NCBI GenBank assembly: GCA_036583965.1
Contig: JAZBQD010000014.1
Coordinates: 39,852,990 to 39,916,989 of the forward strand
DNA length: 64,000 nucleotides
Direction: 5' to 3'
Origin: Prunella strophiata
Taxonomy: Eukaryota; Chordata; Aves; Passeriformes; Prunellidae
Below the pieces are notes generated by a model. The model saw only the letters and a program-made list of their open reading frames with translations, had not been told where the DNA came from and ran no database searches. The position numbers and the translations under genes are program-made. Shown one piece after another: positions 53,442 to 64,000 of the stretch. How positions within the stretch are numbered: the first letter of the stretch is position 1; each line of letters starts with the position of its first letter.

Positions 53442-56400
53442 GGCAATTATGCACGAGGGCTGTCTTTATTTCTGTAACATGATGGAGACAAGCTGATTGC
53501 TTTCTCAGAGCAGCTAATCCAACCTGCACTATGCTCCCAGTATGACTCTGGAAAAGTAGGTAGAAGAGAATATACCACAGGGATCTCATAAAGGAGACAC
53601 ATGACTTCTGCTGTATTTTACAACACAGCAGCTTGATATCCTGTTATTATAGAGAGGAAGAACTGGGGTTTCTTGATGCAAATCAGCAAGAGGCTTTCTC
53701 TAGAGAATGTTGATACTTACAAGAGAAGCTTGATTTCACTCAAATCCCCTAGAAGATTTCTACTGCACTCTGTAATTAGAAGGTTTTGCCTAGTTCTGTC
53801 AATTGGAAAAAACTATAGCTCACCTGATTAGACAGTGCCCCCTGCAAAGAACATTTTTGATGTGAATACTCTGGGAGTGCACTGATACTGACAGAATCTT
53901 GATGTTATTTTTTCAATGAGATTCATGACAATAATTCAATAGCCTAACTCTTTCCACATTACAGGACTAAAAACCCTTTCTCTTTCAAAGCAGGTTTTGA
54001 GTGTAAAAGATTTGGTGGGATGTTTCCATTCAAGGCTAACATTCTTCAGTACCAAGTGTATATTTAAATACAAAAGCTAAGTGTATTAAGCTTATTTCCA
54101 TGGCACAAGAAAACATAGCTGTCATCTTCATTTTTTGAAGATGTGCATGGTTTAGTAATTGAAGTAGATAAAAATATTTTATTCCTTAAGCATAAAAGGT
54201 GCCAGAAACCCCACTGTGCTAAACGATGTGCAAATATAGAGTAACACACAACGTTCTCCCGAAGTTTACCATCAGCAGAATCACACAGAAAGTACCATCC
54301 CTACTTTACATTGTTCAAACCATGCAGCTGAGCTGAGAAAGAAATGCAGATCTGCAGAGACCTGGATTTAACTACAACCACCAACCATGGCAGGATGAAA
54401 CTGACGTCTTACCTCAGTGAGTGCTCTACTAACTCTCACAAGATATGATCTCCTTAGCCTCTTTTCCCCTTGTGTAGTCAGCTTGCCAGCCCACTTCCCT
54501 TCTCCTCCTTCACCTTTAAAAAATTTTTTTTTTGTAGCTCACTAATGAGTCATTTGTCATTATGGAGTCATCAACAGTCAACAACCCAAAGTGGTCAAGT
54601 GCCTCATTAAATTCTTCCCTACTTAACATTAGCATATCATACATTTCACTGTGATTTTGTCACATTCTGTTCTAATCGCAAGTGTTTAAGCTTTTGTTAT
54701 GAGTGGCTCCTTTCAATGGTTATTAATGCCCATTTTATTGCAGATGATGGAAGCAGTTTATCAGTACACATAGGTCTCAAAAAATTCCAGTAGATGCAGA
54801 GATCACTCTTTGTTTCTACAAAGACAGAAGTATCACAAATTTTGCAAAGTAGTTATAAAGAAAAACACATTGTATTGTTTGAGTCCAGCACAGTTAATAG
54901 AAACACCATAATAGGATCATATTCTGCTCCTGGAGTAACAAACATCAATATATCAGCCATAATTCAAAAGATGGATAATTAAAGCTGTGAAACAGAAATG
55001 ATACACAATAAAGCTATGAATAATAAAAAGGCTGCTATGCAAAAAAAAAGGTAAGGCATTGCACCTAAGCCAGCTGTTGAGACTCCCTAAGTCTGCATTG
55101 TCTAATAGAGCAGTTATTGTATGCCTTAAAGCTGAAATTCAGTGGGGCTGTGGGAACAGCAAACATGGAAATACAATGGGCCAAGCTGTTAGTCTCAAGG
55201 AATTAGTTTTCTCTGTCTCCAATGAGGTGCAATGTTGTCTTACACAAGCTGGCACAAGCCGACCAAAGGCTTACCTGACAGGATAAACAGGGCATTGCTA
55301 CAAAGAGTGGAGGAGCTGACAGAAGTTCCCAAGTGTCAGCACTCCAAGAAATGTAGCAAAGAGGGAAGCTCCAAAGAGGGGTCTGAGATCATCCAGTGCT
55401 GGCTAAACCTTTAGTAAACATGCACTGCATTTAAACCATTTTACTGTTTTCAAAGCCAAAGTTTACATAGTACAGGTTTTGTTCTAATCCAGAGTGTTTT
55501 TGCTCCAAAAAGACCAAAATTACACTGTCTAGAGAATAAATCAGGCTTGGTGAGGAAACCACAACCTATCATTGGAGGACTGAAACTCGGGGTCCCGCCT
55601 AAGAGCAGGGAGAGTTTCAAGCTTCCTTCCGGAGATGGAGAGGATTCAAGATCTCCTGCTCAGACAGAGCAAAACTGCAGATGCCAGGAAGGCACAGGCA
55701 GGCTGCTGCCCACCCAGCAATCAAGATTTTTCAGGATGTGCATTTTGTGGCAGTTGCTGAACCATAACAGCACCATTTGAAGCCAGAAAAATGAGCATAC
55801 AACCAGAATGAATCTGCTGTAAATAAGTGTGGAGGTGAACTAACTAGCAAGACTTCACTGTAAGCCAATGTGAAGAAGAATGCTTGAGCTACAGCTTGTA
55901 AATCCAAACAAAAGCAATCTTCCAAAGTCAAAACTATCCCTGTTGCCATCAGAACTGAAACATATAAATAATCTATACAGTTAATTAAGTAAAGTAATTT
56001 GTAATGTTTATAAATTAATCAGTAAGGTGACACTGACAGCCCAGTACTTTTGAATTGCAGAATTACCATGTCCTGCCCCATTAAGAAACAAGGCAGAAAA
56101 GAATCCAATACTTAAAAGGCAGAGTTAACCATCCAACCCAGTCCTTTTTATCTTGAGATTCCCTGAATCTTATAACCCTGCCAAGTAAATTGATGTCCTA
56201 TGAGCCAGTTAGTGAAATGAAAGATTTATTTTCCTCTGTTGGATGAAAAGACTGTCATCTCACAGGACATACTTCCACCATCACTACTGCTAAAATAAAA
56301 TATGTCTATTAAGTCACAAGCATTTCCTCCCATTATTGAGAGCAAACAACATATTCTTACGCAACTCTGCATTCCTTTCATGAGCATTTTGTTATAAAAC

Positions 56401-56643
56401 TAAAATATTAAATGGTACAAGACGTATTTCTCAACATACATCATGCTATTGATTTGCTTAGACTGGGCAGGGGTATCATTATAAAAGGCATATTAGAGGC
56501 ATTTACAGAAGTCTCATGAAAACCTATTTCCTACTCCTGCTTTGCAGTTCTACTATGAATGCCCAGGGCAAACCAAACAATCTGTTCCTATCAGCCAAAT
56601 CCCAAAGTTCTGCAAATGACATAGAAGGTATGGAAAATTCTGA

Positions 56644-56659
56644 TTTTTTTTTTTTTTTT
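56644..56659. repeat. T16 homopolymer
   Basis: Sixteen T's in intron 1. Confidence 0.93.
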
Positions 56660-58640
56660 CAGTTTTACATAAATTAAAAATTAAGGTCAAATCAGTTTGT
56701 TCTTTCACATACTATAGAAGATCAGCATTAAAAACATTTAGACTTCTGGAACAAAATAAATTCTTTCCTTGAAAATTTTCCAATCATTTATTAGGCCTGA
56801 ATTAAGGTGGTGTAGACTTAAGAGCATAGTTAACTTCAGTGAGAAGTTTCAGCCTTGTTCTAAGCTGAAACCAAGATCAACACAAAGGCAGCTAGGGATA
56901 TCATACAACACAATTATGATGGTGCCAGCAACCTTTGAAAGGCACTTAATTATATGTTGTAGGGTAAAATTTAAAATATTAGGGATAGTTTGCTAATTTG
57001 AAACTAAGACATCCTTTAGACATTAATGGCTCTGAACTACACTGATTTTTTTGGTATACTGAAATTGCATAATTTAGACGTATAAGCATGAAATCTAGTG
57101 GAAAATGAAATAAATTCTTCAGCATTAACCCAGCAACCATGGGCATAAAAGCATCTCTAGCATTACACCTCATCCTGACATGGGAGAAGTGATACAAGAC
57201 TCAGACATTTGATCTGGTCCATTCTGTAAGAAGGCATTCTGCTTTCCTATTACGTTTTCCTCTTACAACCACTATCCCAAAGAAAGCAAATGTATCCCAG
57301 CCCTCCAGGAAGACAGCACTAGTTGTCACCTGTCATTATACAGGCCTTCACCCCCTCTGCCATACCTCAGTGCTGCTCCTGCCTTGGGCTGGCCTCACCT
57401 GACAGATGATCCCATGCACAAAGCACCATGTCCCCACTGGAGCCTCGCATTCAGTCTTTGCCATGGGTTCAGCAGGGCTGCAGGCAGCAGAGCCACTTGA
57501 TAACTGCTCCCCGAAACTGCAAAATCCTGTCAGCTTGTTGGCACATTTATGGGGGCATCAGGAAGGCTGCAGCAGCAGAAGTGCACCAGCATTAAGCATT
57601 CAAACAGCATGGTCTGCAGCCTCTTGTCAACATTGGTGTAAGCGATCTGGAAGAGTCTCTTAGCAGAAACTCAGATACAGCAGCCACTAGAGTGAGATTT
57701 GATTTCCTCCTGAATGTAAAGCATACCCCCACCACAGAACAAACCCCAAAGACTTTTCTACCCACTTGTTTTACACAGAGCTCATCAGGCCACAGACAAG
57801 GGAAGCCAGTGACAGCACTAACAGCTGCCACGTCTTTCCACTACTGCTGAGTTTCATCAATACACGCCAGACCGACTGATCCAGGCTGCAGCCCAAAGAG
57901 ACTCATTTGGCAAGGTTACGTAAGAAATGAGCTGCTGGACCGGCTGCTTCGTTTTTGTTTATCCACACAAATTAAAAAGTGTGGTCATGCATAAGTTAAT
58001 CAATAGCAGAAAACAGCTATCCCCACTTTTTATGCCAGTTGGCCTATTTAATGCTCTCAGTTTAAAAAGCAGCAATAAAAAGGCCACAAAACAGAAGATG
58101 TGTCAGATGAGTGGAGCACGGTGACTGGCTGGAGAGTGAGCCAGGGGCATCACGTCCATCGTTACACATTTCCCAGAACCCAAGTGAAAAACTGGCAGAA
58201 CTTACAGATAAAACTCAAGCCAGCAATATACATTAAGACTTATTGCAATAAAATAGAATGAAGCCCTGGACAAAGCAATATAAACTTGAAAAAAAGAAGG
58301 CAGCTAAGAGATATGAATAAGTAGATGCAAAGGCACTCCTCTCGAGAAAGCACAAAAACAAAATAAACCAAATGTAAAATACCCAACTACCACTGAGAAT
58401 GCCATACCCACTATTTAAGTGCTTATAAACCAAAAAGGCATTTGGATCCAGCATGGCTCTTGGAAAAACTGTCCCAGGATTAACCAATGACACATTTTGA
58501 ATTTCTAATATAATTTTTACTTAATATTCATGAAAGTATTGTGAAATACCTCCTCCCCATTTGTAAGCTAAGAATAAAACAAACACAAACAATGCATTCT
58601 TTGGCACCCAAACCAGAAATTCGCCAATGTTACACTGGAC

Positions 58641-58678
58641 AAAAAAAAAAAAAAAAAAAATTAAAAAAAAAAAAAAAA
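58641..58678. repeat. Compound A-rich tract (A20-TT-A16)
   Basis: Twenty A's, TT, then sixteen A's. It is the longest A-rich tract in the window. No processed transcript was recognised upstream. Confidence 0.95.
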
Positions 58679-59246
58679 TTCAGTGCCTCCAGGAGGTGGC
58701 CATTATACATTACAGAAGTAAGGAAGCTGCAAGCTGTTAGACTGTGGACTCATGCCTAATATGCATTAACTATGTCCATTACAGCTAATTTTTACAGCCA
58801 TTTGGTATCCTGACAGCTTACTCTGAGGTTTGCCATCATTATAATGCCAGCCCCATGCTTGCCTTATGTATTACTGTCTGTAACTGTGTAACTTTTTCAG
58901 TGATGAAGAATTACTTTATTCTAAGGCATGGTGTTCTTCAACTATTTTAAAAAAACACATTGAAATGGGGGAAAAGGGACTGTTTGCTTCAAAGCCCAGT
59001 TAATCAAAATGGAATGTCTCCTGGTGCTCACATCTGACCCTAGGGCTTTTCAGGATTTCACTGGTCTCCCTGGTGATAGTTGCTATGAGCACTTTCAGTA
59101 AGTGTCATGAGAAATACTTGAAAATAAATCTTCACTGCTTTCACACAGTCCTTTTAACCTTAGCTGTATTAACTTTTATCAATGTTGTTGTCCATTAAAA
59201 AAAAAAAGTTGAAAATTCTTCTAATTTTTCTTTTCATTCCTTGCAG

Positions 59247-59398
59247 GGAATCCAGGCACTGGACAGGTTTGCCTCCTCCTGCCACAATGACCCACTTTGA
59301 AACCTTCCAAGATGAAAAGGATTTTTTCAAAACTTGCCCTCTAGGGAATGAGCTTGAGAAGATGACAGTGTCTTGTCCTTTTAAAAGGCTCAAACCAG
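59247..59398 (+). other. Exon-like open segment of unknown identity, antisense in SRGAP1 intron 1
   Basis: A pyrimidine-rich tract with CATTCCTTGCAG precedes position 59247, and CAG|GTAAAA follows 59398, so the 152-nt interval has both splice-site signals of an internal exon. One frame is open throughout, and starts open upstream of it. It contains an ATG in a CCACAATGA context, after which the peptide reads MTHFETFQDEKDFFKT, then CPLGNELEKM and VSCPFKRLKPG. I do not recognise it. Junction phases would be 1 base in, 1 base out. No convincing partner exon was found between 59.4 and 64 kb. It could be an exon of a nested or antisense gene, part of a noncoding RNA, a pseudogene relic or chance. 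Confidence 0.3.
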
Positions 59399-60596
59399 GT
59401 AAAAGACATCTAGGTATGATGCAAAGTAAATTATAGCCATGGAGTCATATTCATCAGCCTCAAACACTGGGCCCTAAGAATCTCATTTTATTTCATGAAT
59501 ATGAACAAGTTGAGTTTCTGTTTGAGAGGCTACAATAAACTGTATTTCTTTTTCCTTCCTACTCAGTTGAAAATACCAGCATTCTGTATGTTTTAAATCA
59601 CATAATCCTCCAACCAACAAACAAAATGCTTCTTTATAAAACCATCTTTTTTAATGCTTGCTCTGTAATACCAAGGCAGTAAGGTCCTGTTGTCCAAAGT
59701 GCTGCAGTGTGTGTACTTAGGCATGGTAAGTTTTGAGCAGTTAAACCTGATTTGACAGGACCAAACACTGCAGGTCAATAAAACAATTTCTCCTGCCTTT
59801 TTGCTTTGCTTTATCTTCTGCATATTCCAAAAAAAGTTCAAGTTTAATACTTGAAAAGCACAGGAAAACTACACTCATGTATATTTTCTGGTGTAGTAGT
59901 AAAGAAAAACTAGCTGGTTATTAAAAAGAGTCAACAACTGAAACCTAATCAAAATTAGTTGGATCAAAAACTGACACAATTTAGAATACACAAATAAACT
60001 TTTAGAAGGCTTGGGAAACCATGATTAAGGCAGTCATTTCCAAAAAACACCAGGGTACAATTCCTCTGGCAGCAGCAGAAACACATTCAGCTATATTAAG
60101 ATACATTAAACATCCTGCTTAAAAGCTTTCTGGCAAACTTAAGTAAAAACCAAATTTTATATTGAATGGCAAAGCTCAAGTTTTTCCTATAAGAGGCTGC
60201 TTTAGACACATGAGATTCTGACACTGTTGTTGGAAAAGAGCCTGAGAAACATCCTCACACTTTGAGCTGAAAATATCTGGATTCAAAATGGAACTGTAAT
60301 TCTCAGAGAGTTGTAATTCAAGTGCTTTATACTTTCCACTACTGTCTATTGACTTCAACTGGCCTACACTTACTTAAAAAGGGGAGGAAAAACTTCATAT
60401 AATTAGAATATTCAGCTGACAGAGGACTTTTGAGGCAAAAGACTTCAACATTACAATTCCCTCAGGAAAACAAAATAGGCAACTTGAATGTTTTTTTTTC
60501 ACTTTTAACTGTGGACTGAAACACATGGGAAGACACTAGTGCTGTCCTCAGCTGCCTAATGGGAAGGCATACATACAGAAGGCAGACCATGGTATT

Positions 60597-60870
60597 CCCA
60601 GAGGTGCAGAGTGATGGCAGGAGAACCAGTAGACACAAACTGCATGACAGAAAATTCTGATTAGCTGCAACGAAAAGACCTTCTCTGTGATAAGCAGTCA
60701 AGCAAGGGAACAGGTTGCCTAGAGAGTTAGTGAAATCTCCATTCTTGGATGTATGCAAAGCTCAAGTGTAAACAGCCTTGAGCAACCTCATCTAAGGGGC
60801 TGCTCAGAACAGGCTGGACTAGACTGCCTCCAGACATGCCTCCCAACCTAAATTATACCATGACTGTACA
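60597..60870 (+). mobile_element. CR1 LINE 3' end fragment (different subfamily)
   Basis: The segment reads like the 3' UTR of a CR1 subfamily: AGACACAAACTGCATGACAG, GGGAACAGGTTGCCTAGAGAG, GTGAAATCTCCATTCTTGGATGTATG, CTTGAGCAACCTCATCTAAGG, GGCTGGACTAGACTGCCTCCAGA and CCTCCCAACCTAAATTATACCATGACTGT. The order matches the usual CR1 3' end (hairpin region, then the GACTAGATGATCTCCAGAGGTCC-type stretch). The sequence is clearly diverged. Orientation is again antisense to SRGAP1. Boundaries are approximate. Confidence 0.8.
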
Positions 60871-63800
60871 CAGAGACTGAAAAGATAAACTGCACATTCG
60901 TGAGCAAAGCGAACATACAACTTCTTCACATACACCTACTTCTCAATAAATAACTTTACTTCACAATTACAGCTAAAGAAAACTCAGATGAACTCTTCCC
61001 TGGACTGTAGACAGTCCCCTAAACCAAGAATTTTGTTCAATTGAATAATACACTAAACTAATTTGGAAATAAAAGAAATAATTCTCCAAATAAAAATAAT
61101 GGGTGCTGTCATGCGCAAAATTTGCCTGTATCAGGAAGACATCTAGATGTCCCTGAGGGAATACGAAGAGTTCTTTAAAGGCAGTGATAGTTAACTATGC
61201 TTATTTGATGTGCACCGGGGCAGATTAAAAGCTCTTTCAAACATTTTTAATATGACAAGGTTGACAGCCACAGACTCATGTTGCTATGTGCACTACCTTT
61301 AGGAAGAAGTGTCATCCAAAAACATAAGCATGATCAGACCAGCCTAACAATACACAGGGTAAAAATCTTTACCTCTGTTCCTGAAAAATATTTGTGCAGG
61401 AATGTAAGACAATTTCAGACTTTAGGAAAAAAATTCTTCAGGAATAAAAACATGAATGTATTCCTTTTTATAAGTAATACGTGTTCTAAATTTTACTATT
61501 CTAATATGTAACCAATATACTGCAAATAGCAGCAAAATTACTGAATGAAGGCCAGTTTAAGGAAAAAAAAATGTTAAAAGGAAAGCCCAGCTGTTTCCTG
61601 AAGATCTGTCCTAAACAGGACCAGAAGCAGCTCCTTTCCACCTCTATTAGCAGGCAATTTGGTGAAATGCTAACAACTACCAAGAAAAGTCAATTTAAGA
61701 AACATGTCCAGCAAGTGACCTTACCAAAGCACAGAAAGACTGAGAAAACATGCTTTCTTCAAAAAAGCTTTTGAAAAGGTGACATTTTTCACAGTATAAG
61801 GCTTTCCAGCCTTAAATACTTGTTTTCATCCTTGAATTGAATATTCTCTTCTTAGTAAGGAATTAAACATAGCAAGTCAGAATTGCATCATATTCATTGG
61901 GCACGCACACTTTTTCAACTGGCAGCCAAAAATCTTGCAGGTTGGCAGATGCTTCCCAGGTTAAAGATCACCGCTTCTCACACTGGACACCTCCAACAAA
62001 GGCTAATAATTGTCTAATTCCCTCCCAATCCTATCCATGCTCCAGGAAGAATGTGCTCCAGAATGCTGCCACTTCAGTCATTCCTAGTCATCTTTTCCAT
62101 GATCTTAACTATTTTTTTGCCTTCAGTGACACATCTCCCATCTCCCCAGCCATTTGTTCCCAGGTCATCTGGAATCCCCTCTGCACCCAAGTGGTTCCAC
62201 GTATCCTGTACGTTTTTAAGTATGTCACCTCTGTTATAAGATAGAGAGACTATAATTATATACAGTGTTTAATAAATTCTGCACCATGGCTTTACATAGC
62301 AAACTGTTTCTGATAAGTAGCATACTATTAACCTAGTACACTTACAAAGAACACATTAAACTGGAGCCATAGTTTAATAGCTTAATCCATGGTTTAATCC
62401 AAAGTCTATTATGTATTTTACCCTTTATGCTGCTCCTTTTAATATGCCTTGGATTGTTTCCTCATTTTTATCTACTTCCTTTCTGAAATATTATAATGGG
62501 AAGTGAGGGGGTTTTGGGAGGACTTTTCATTTAATGAGAAAACAGAATTAAAACACATCTATTACAAATCCTCAGCACATAAATTGTGAATGAAGACCCA
62601 GTACAAAATCAGCATTTTTTTTGTGGGTGCTTCAACAAACTCATTTGTACCTGACCAGTTATTTCCACATCACACCTTTTGTGACTTCTCCCTTGCATAT
62701 GGAGAAATAACTAAATTTTTTGGACATTATTGTTTACTGACATCACAGCAATTCTCATCTTCCTCCATATTCTGCATCATTATCACTATTCTGTGTTATA
62801 ACTGGTATATTTCCAGGATAATGGCTATATATTCACTCATTTTCTACCCACATGGACCGAGGCACCTGTTGATACATTTGACTTATTAATGCTATCCAGT
62901 TTCACTATCCTTAAAGCACAAAGCCATTATTCCAAAGGTGTAACCTGCTGCTATTCTGATATATAAATCAATATTCAACTCTGGAATATTCATTGTTAAG
63001 GTATTCTAACTAAAAATCAGACACTCCAATCCACTCATATTAGCTTGTAAGGGTGTGATATTTGTATAGAAGCCCTTGCAGACTGAGTGTTGGTTTGATT
63101 ATCTGTTTTTATGTGCTCTGTTTAAATAAGACTGTCAGCTTGTTACTAGATAAAACCTGATAATACTTCTGTTCTTTCCAGACAATTTTTTACACTTTCT
63201 ACCATGGAAGAGACAACAACCAAAAGTACACATTTGTTTGCATTCATTTAGTTTTCCAAGTCTTTAAGTTAAGAGAAGACTGGGTAGAGAAGCAAGAGTT
63301 ACTTGTTCCAACACAGTATCATGCAAATGTATATATGGTGCTTCCAGACTCCTCAATGAAGATTTTTGCCTTCCACTGTAGTAGGATGGTAGCCCACCAA
63401 GCTACCTGGCAGGCTGTATCTGAGGTGTCAGAACAGCTCCCTGCATTGAGATACACATGGCAGGTGTTCACTTTGAATCTTCTCTCAAACTTTTAACTCT
63501 TCCTTGACAGAGGCAGACAGAACAAGATGGTATTTAAAAGCCTGTTGGGAAGTCTATTCACAAAGTATGACACAGCCTAAGCTGAAATTCTTGCACCTGA
63601 GAGAACTGAATCAGTCTGTCCCAAAACCTATACTGAGGAACCTCACTTCATGCTGCCTGAGTTCAGAGATTCATTATCTCAAGAGATCAGGAGGAAAAGC
63701 CCTGCCATGATCACAGTCTGATGGTCACACCTAGCCTTTAGCAAAAAAATGGGTAGTGTAGGGTCACTCTTTATCACTAAGGGGCTTGTAAAAATATTCC

Positions 63801-64000
63801 CACTGATTAGTCATAGTTTCCATCACTAAAAAGAAGTTGTTCTTCCTTTAGCTCAGAATCTCTAACAATTATGAGGAATCCATGAAAACTAAATGCTGCC
63901 AGAAGGAAGGCAAAGAGGAAGCTCTCACCCCAAAAGGCTTTTGTCTGATAAGGACTTTCTCATCAGGTAAGGGAATATGAGACTGTGTCTCTTCAGCAGG

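Larger units (their letters stand above)
27265..64000 (-). other. SRGAP1: SRGAP1 intron 1 (3' part, runs off right edge)
   Basis: At least 36.7 kb lies upstream of exon 2. The expected first coding exon (starting MSTPSRFKK in mammals) was not found, and no CpG-rich promoter-like block is visible. This agrees with the very long first intron of mammalian SRGAP1. The stretch holds the solo LTR at 43852-44286, CR1 fragments near 53.2 and 60.7 kb, microsatellites at 31837-31862 and about 34335-34360, and short tandem repeats at about 38.5 and 39.4 kb. It also contains A/T homopolymers and the exon-like segment at 59247-59398. The remainder shows no recognisable feature. Confidence 0.8.

Noticed and set aside
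55547..55780. Protein-like plus-strand frame (GVPPKSRESFKLPSGDGEDS...)
   Set aside because: Composition is plausible but I found no acceptor or donor pair, no family match and only a short length.
58230..58680. Possible processed pseudogene ending in the long A-rich tract
   Set aside because: The sequence before the tract has no recognisable gene body, and no target-site duplication was evident.
27300..64000. Search for SRGAP1 exon 1 (MSTPSRFKKDKE...)
   Set aside because: No minus-strand match was found; the exon must be to the right of the window.
1..64000. Bacterial, phage or CRISPR-type systems
   Set aside because: There are no operon-like gene arrays, no regularly spaced repeats and no long dense coding. 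The window has vertebrate intron-exon structure throughout.

Overview
This is a stretch of vertebrate nuclear DNA, most likely from a bird. Two observations support that. Five correctly spliced coding exons on the minus strand encode the N-terminal F-BAR region of SLIT-ROBO Rho GTPase-activating protein 1 (SRGAP1). The recognisable interspersed repeats are CR1 LINEs of the sauropsid type plus one short solo retroviral LTR. The DNA is AT-rich, CpG-poor and almost entirely intronic, as expected for a large gene on a macrochromosome. The species cannot be fixed from the sequence alone.

Layout, in plus-strand coordinates (the gene reads right to left). Intron 1 of SRGAP1 fills 27265-64000 and continues past the right edge; the first coding exon was not found. 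The exons are numbered by homology: exon 2 (27069-27264), exon 3 (24512-24674), exon 4 (16151-16213), exon 5 (6103-6285) and exon 6 (5583-5711). They join in frame with canonical AG/GT sites to give 734 nt, about 245 codons, roughly residues 23-267 of a protein of about 1,085. The introns between them are about 2.4, 8.3, 9.9 and 0.39 kb. The remaining exons (rest of F-BAR, RhoGAP, SH3, tail) lie to the left of the window.

Mobile and simple sequence. There is a 5'-truncated, decayed CR1 with recognisable reverse-transcriptase remnants at about 8452-9896 and two shorter CR1 3' fragments at about 53225-53441 and 60597-60870. All three are on the plus strand, antisense to SRGAP1. A 435-bp solo LTR with perfect 6-bp target-site duplications lies at 43852-44286. 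Several short tandem duplications, a (CA)n and a (GA)n microsatellite and many A/T homopolymers are also present.

The main unexplained signal is an exon-like plus-strand segment at 59247-59398 (strong acceptor, open frame, donor), antisense to SRGAP1 inside intron 1; I do not recognise its peptide. Otherwise the window looks like ordinary intronic DNA, and I see no evidence of a novel multi-gene system.
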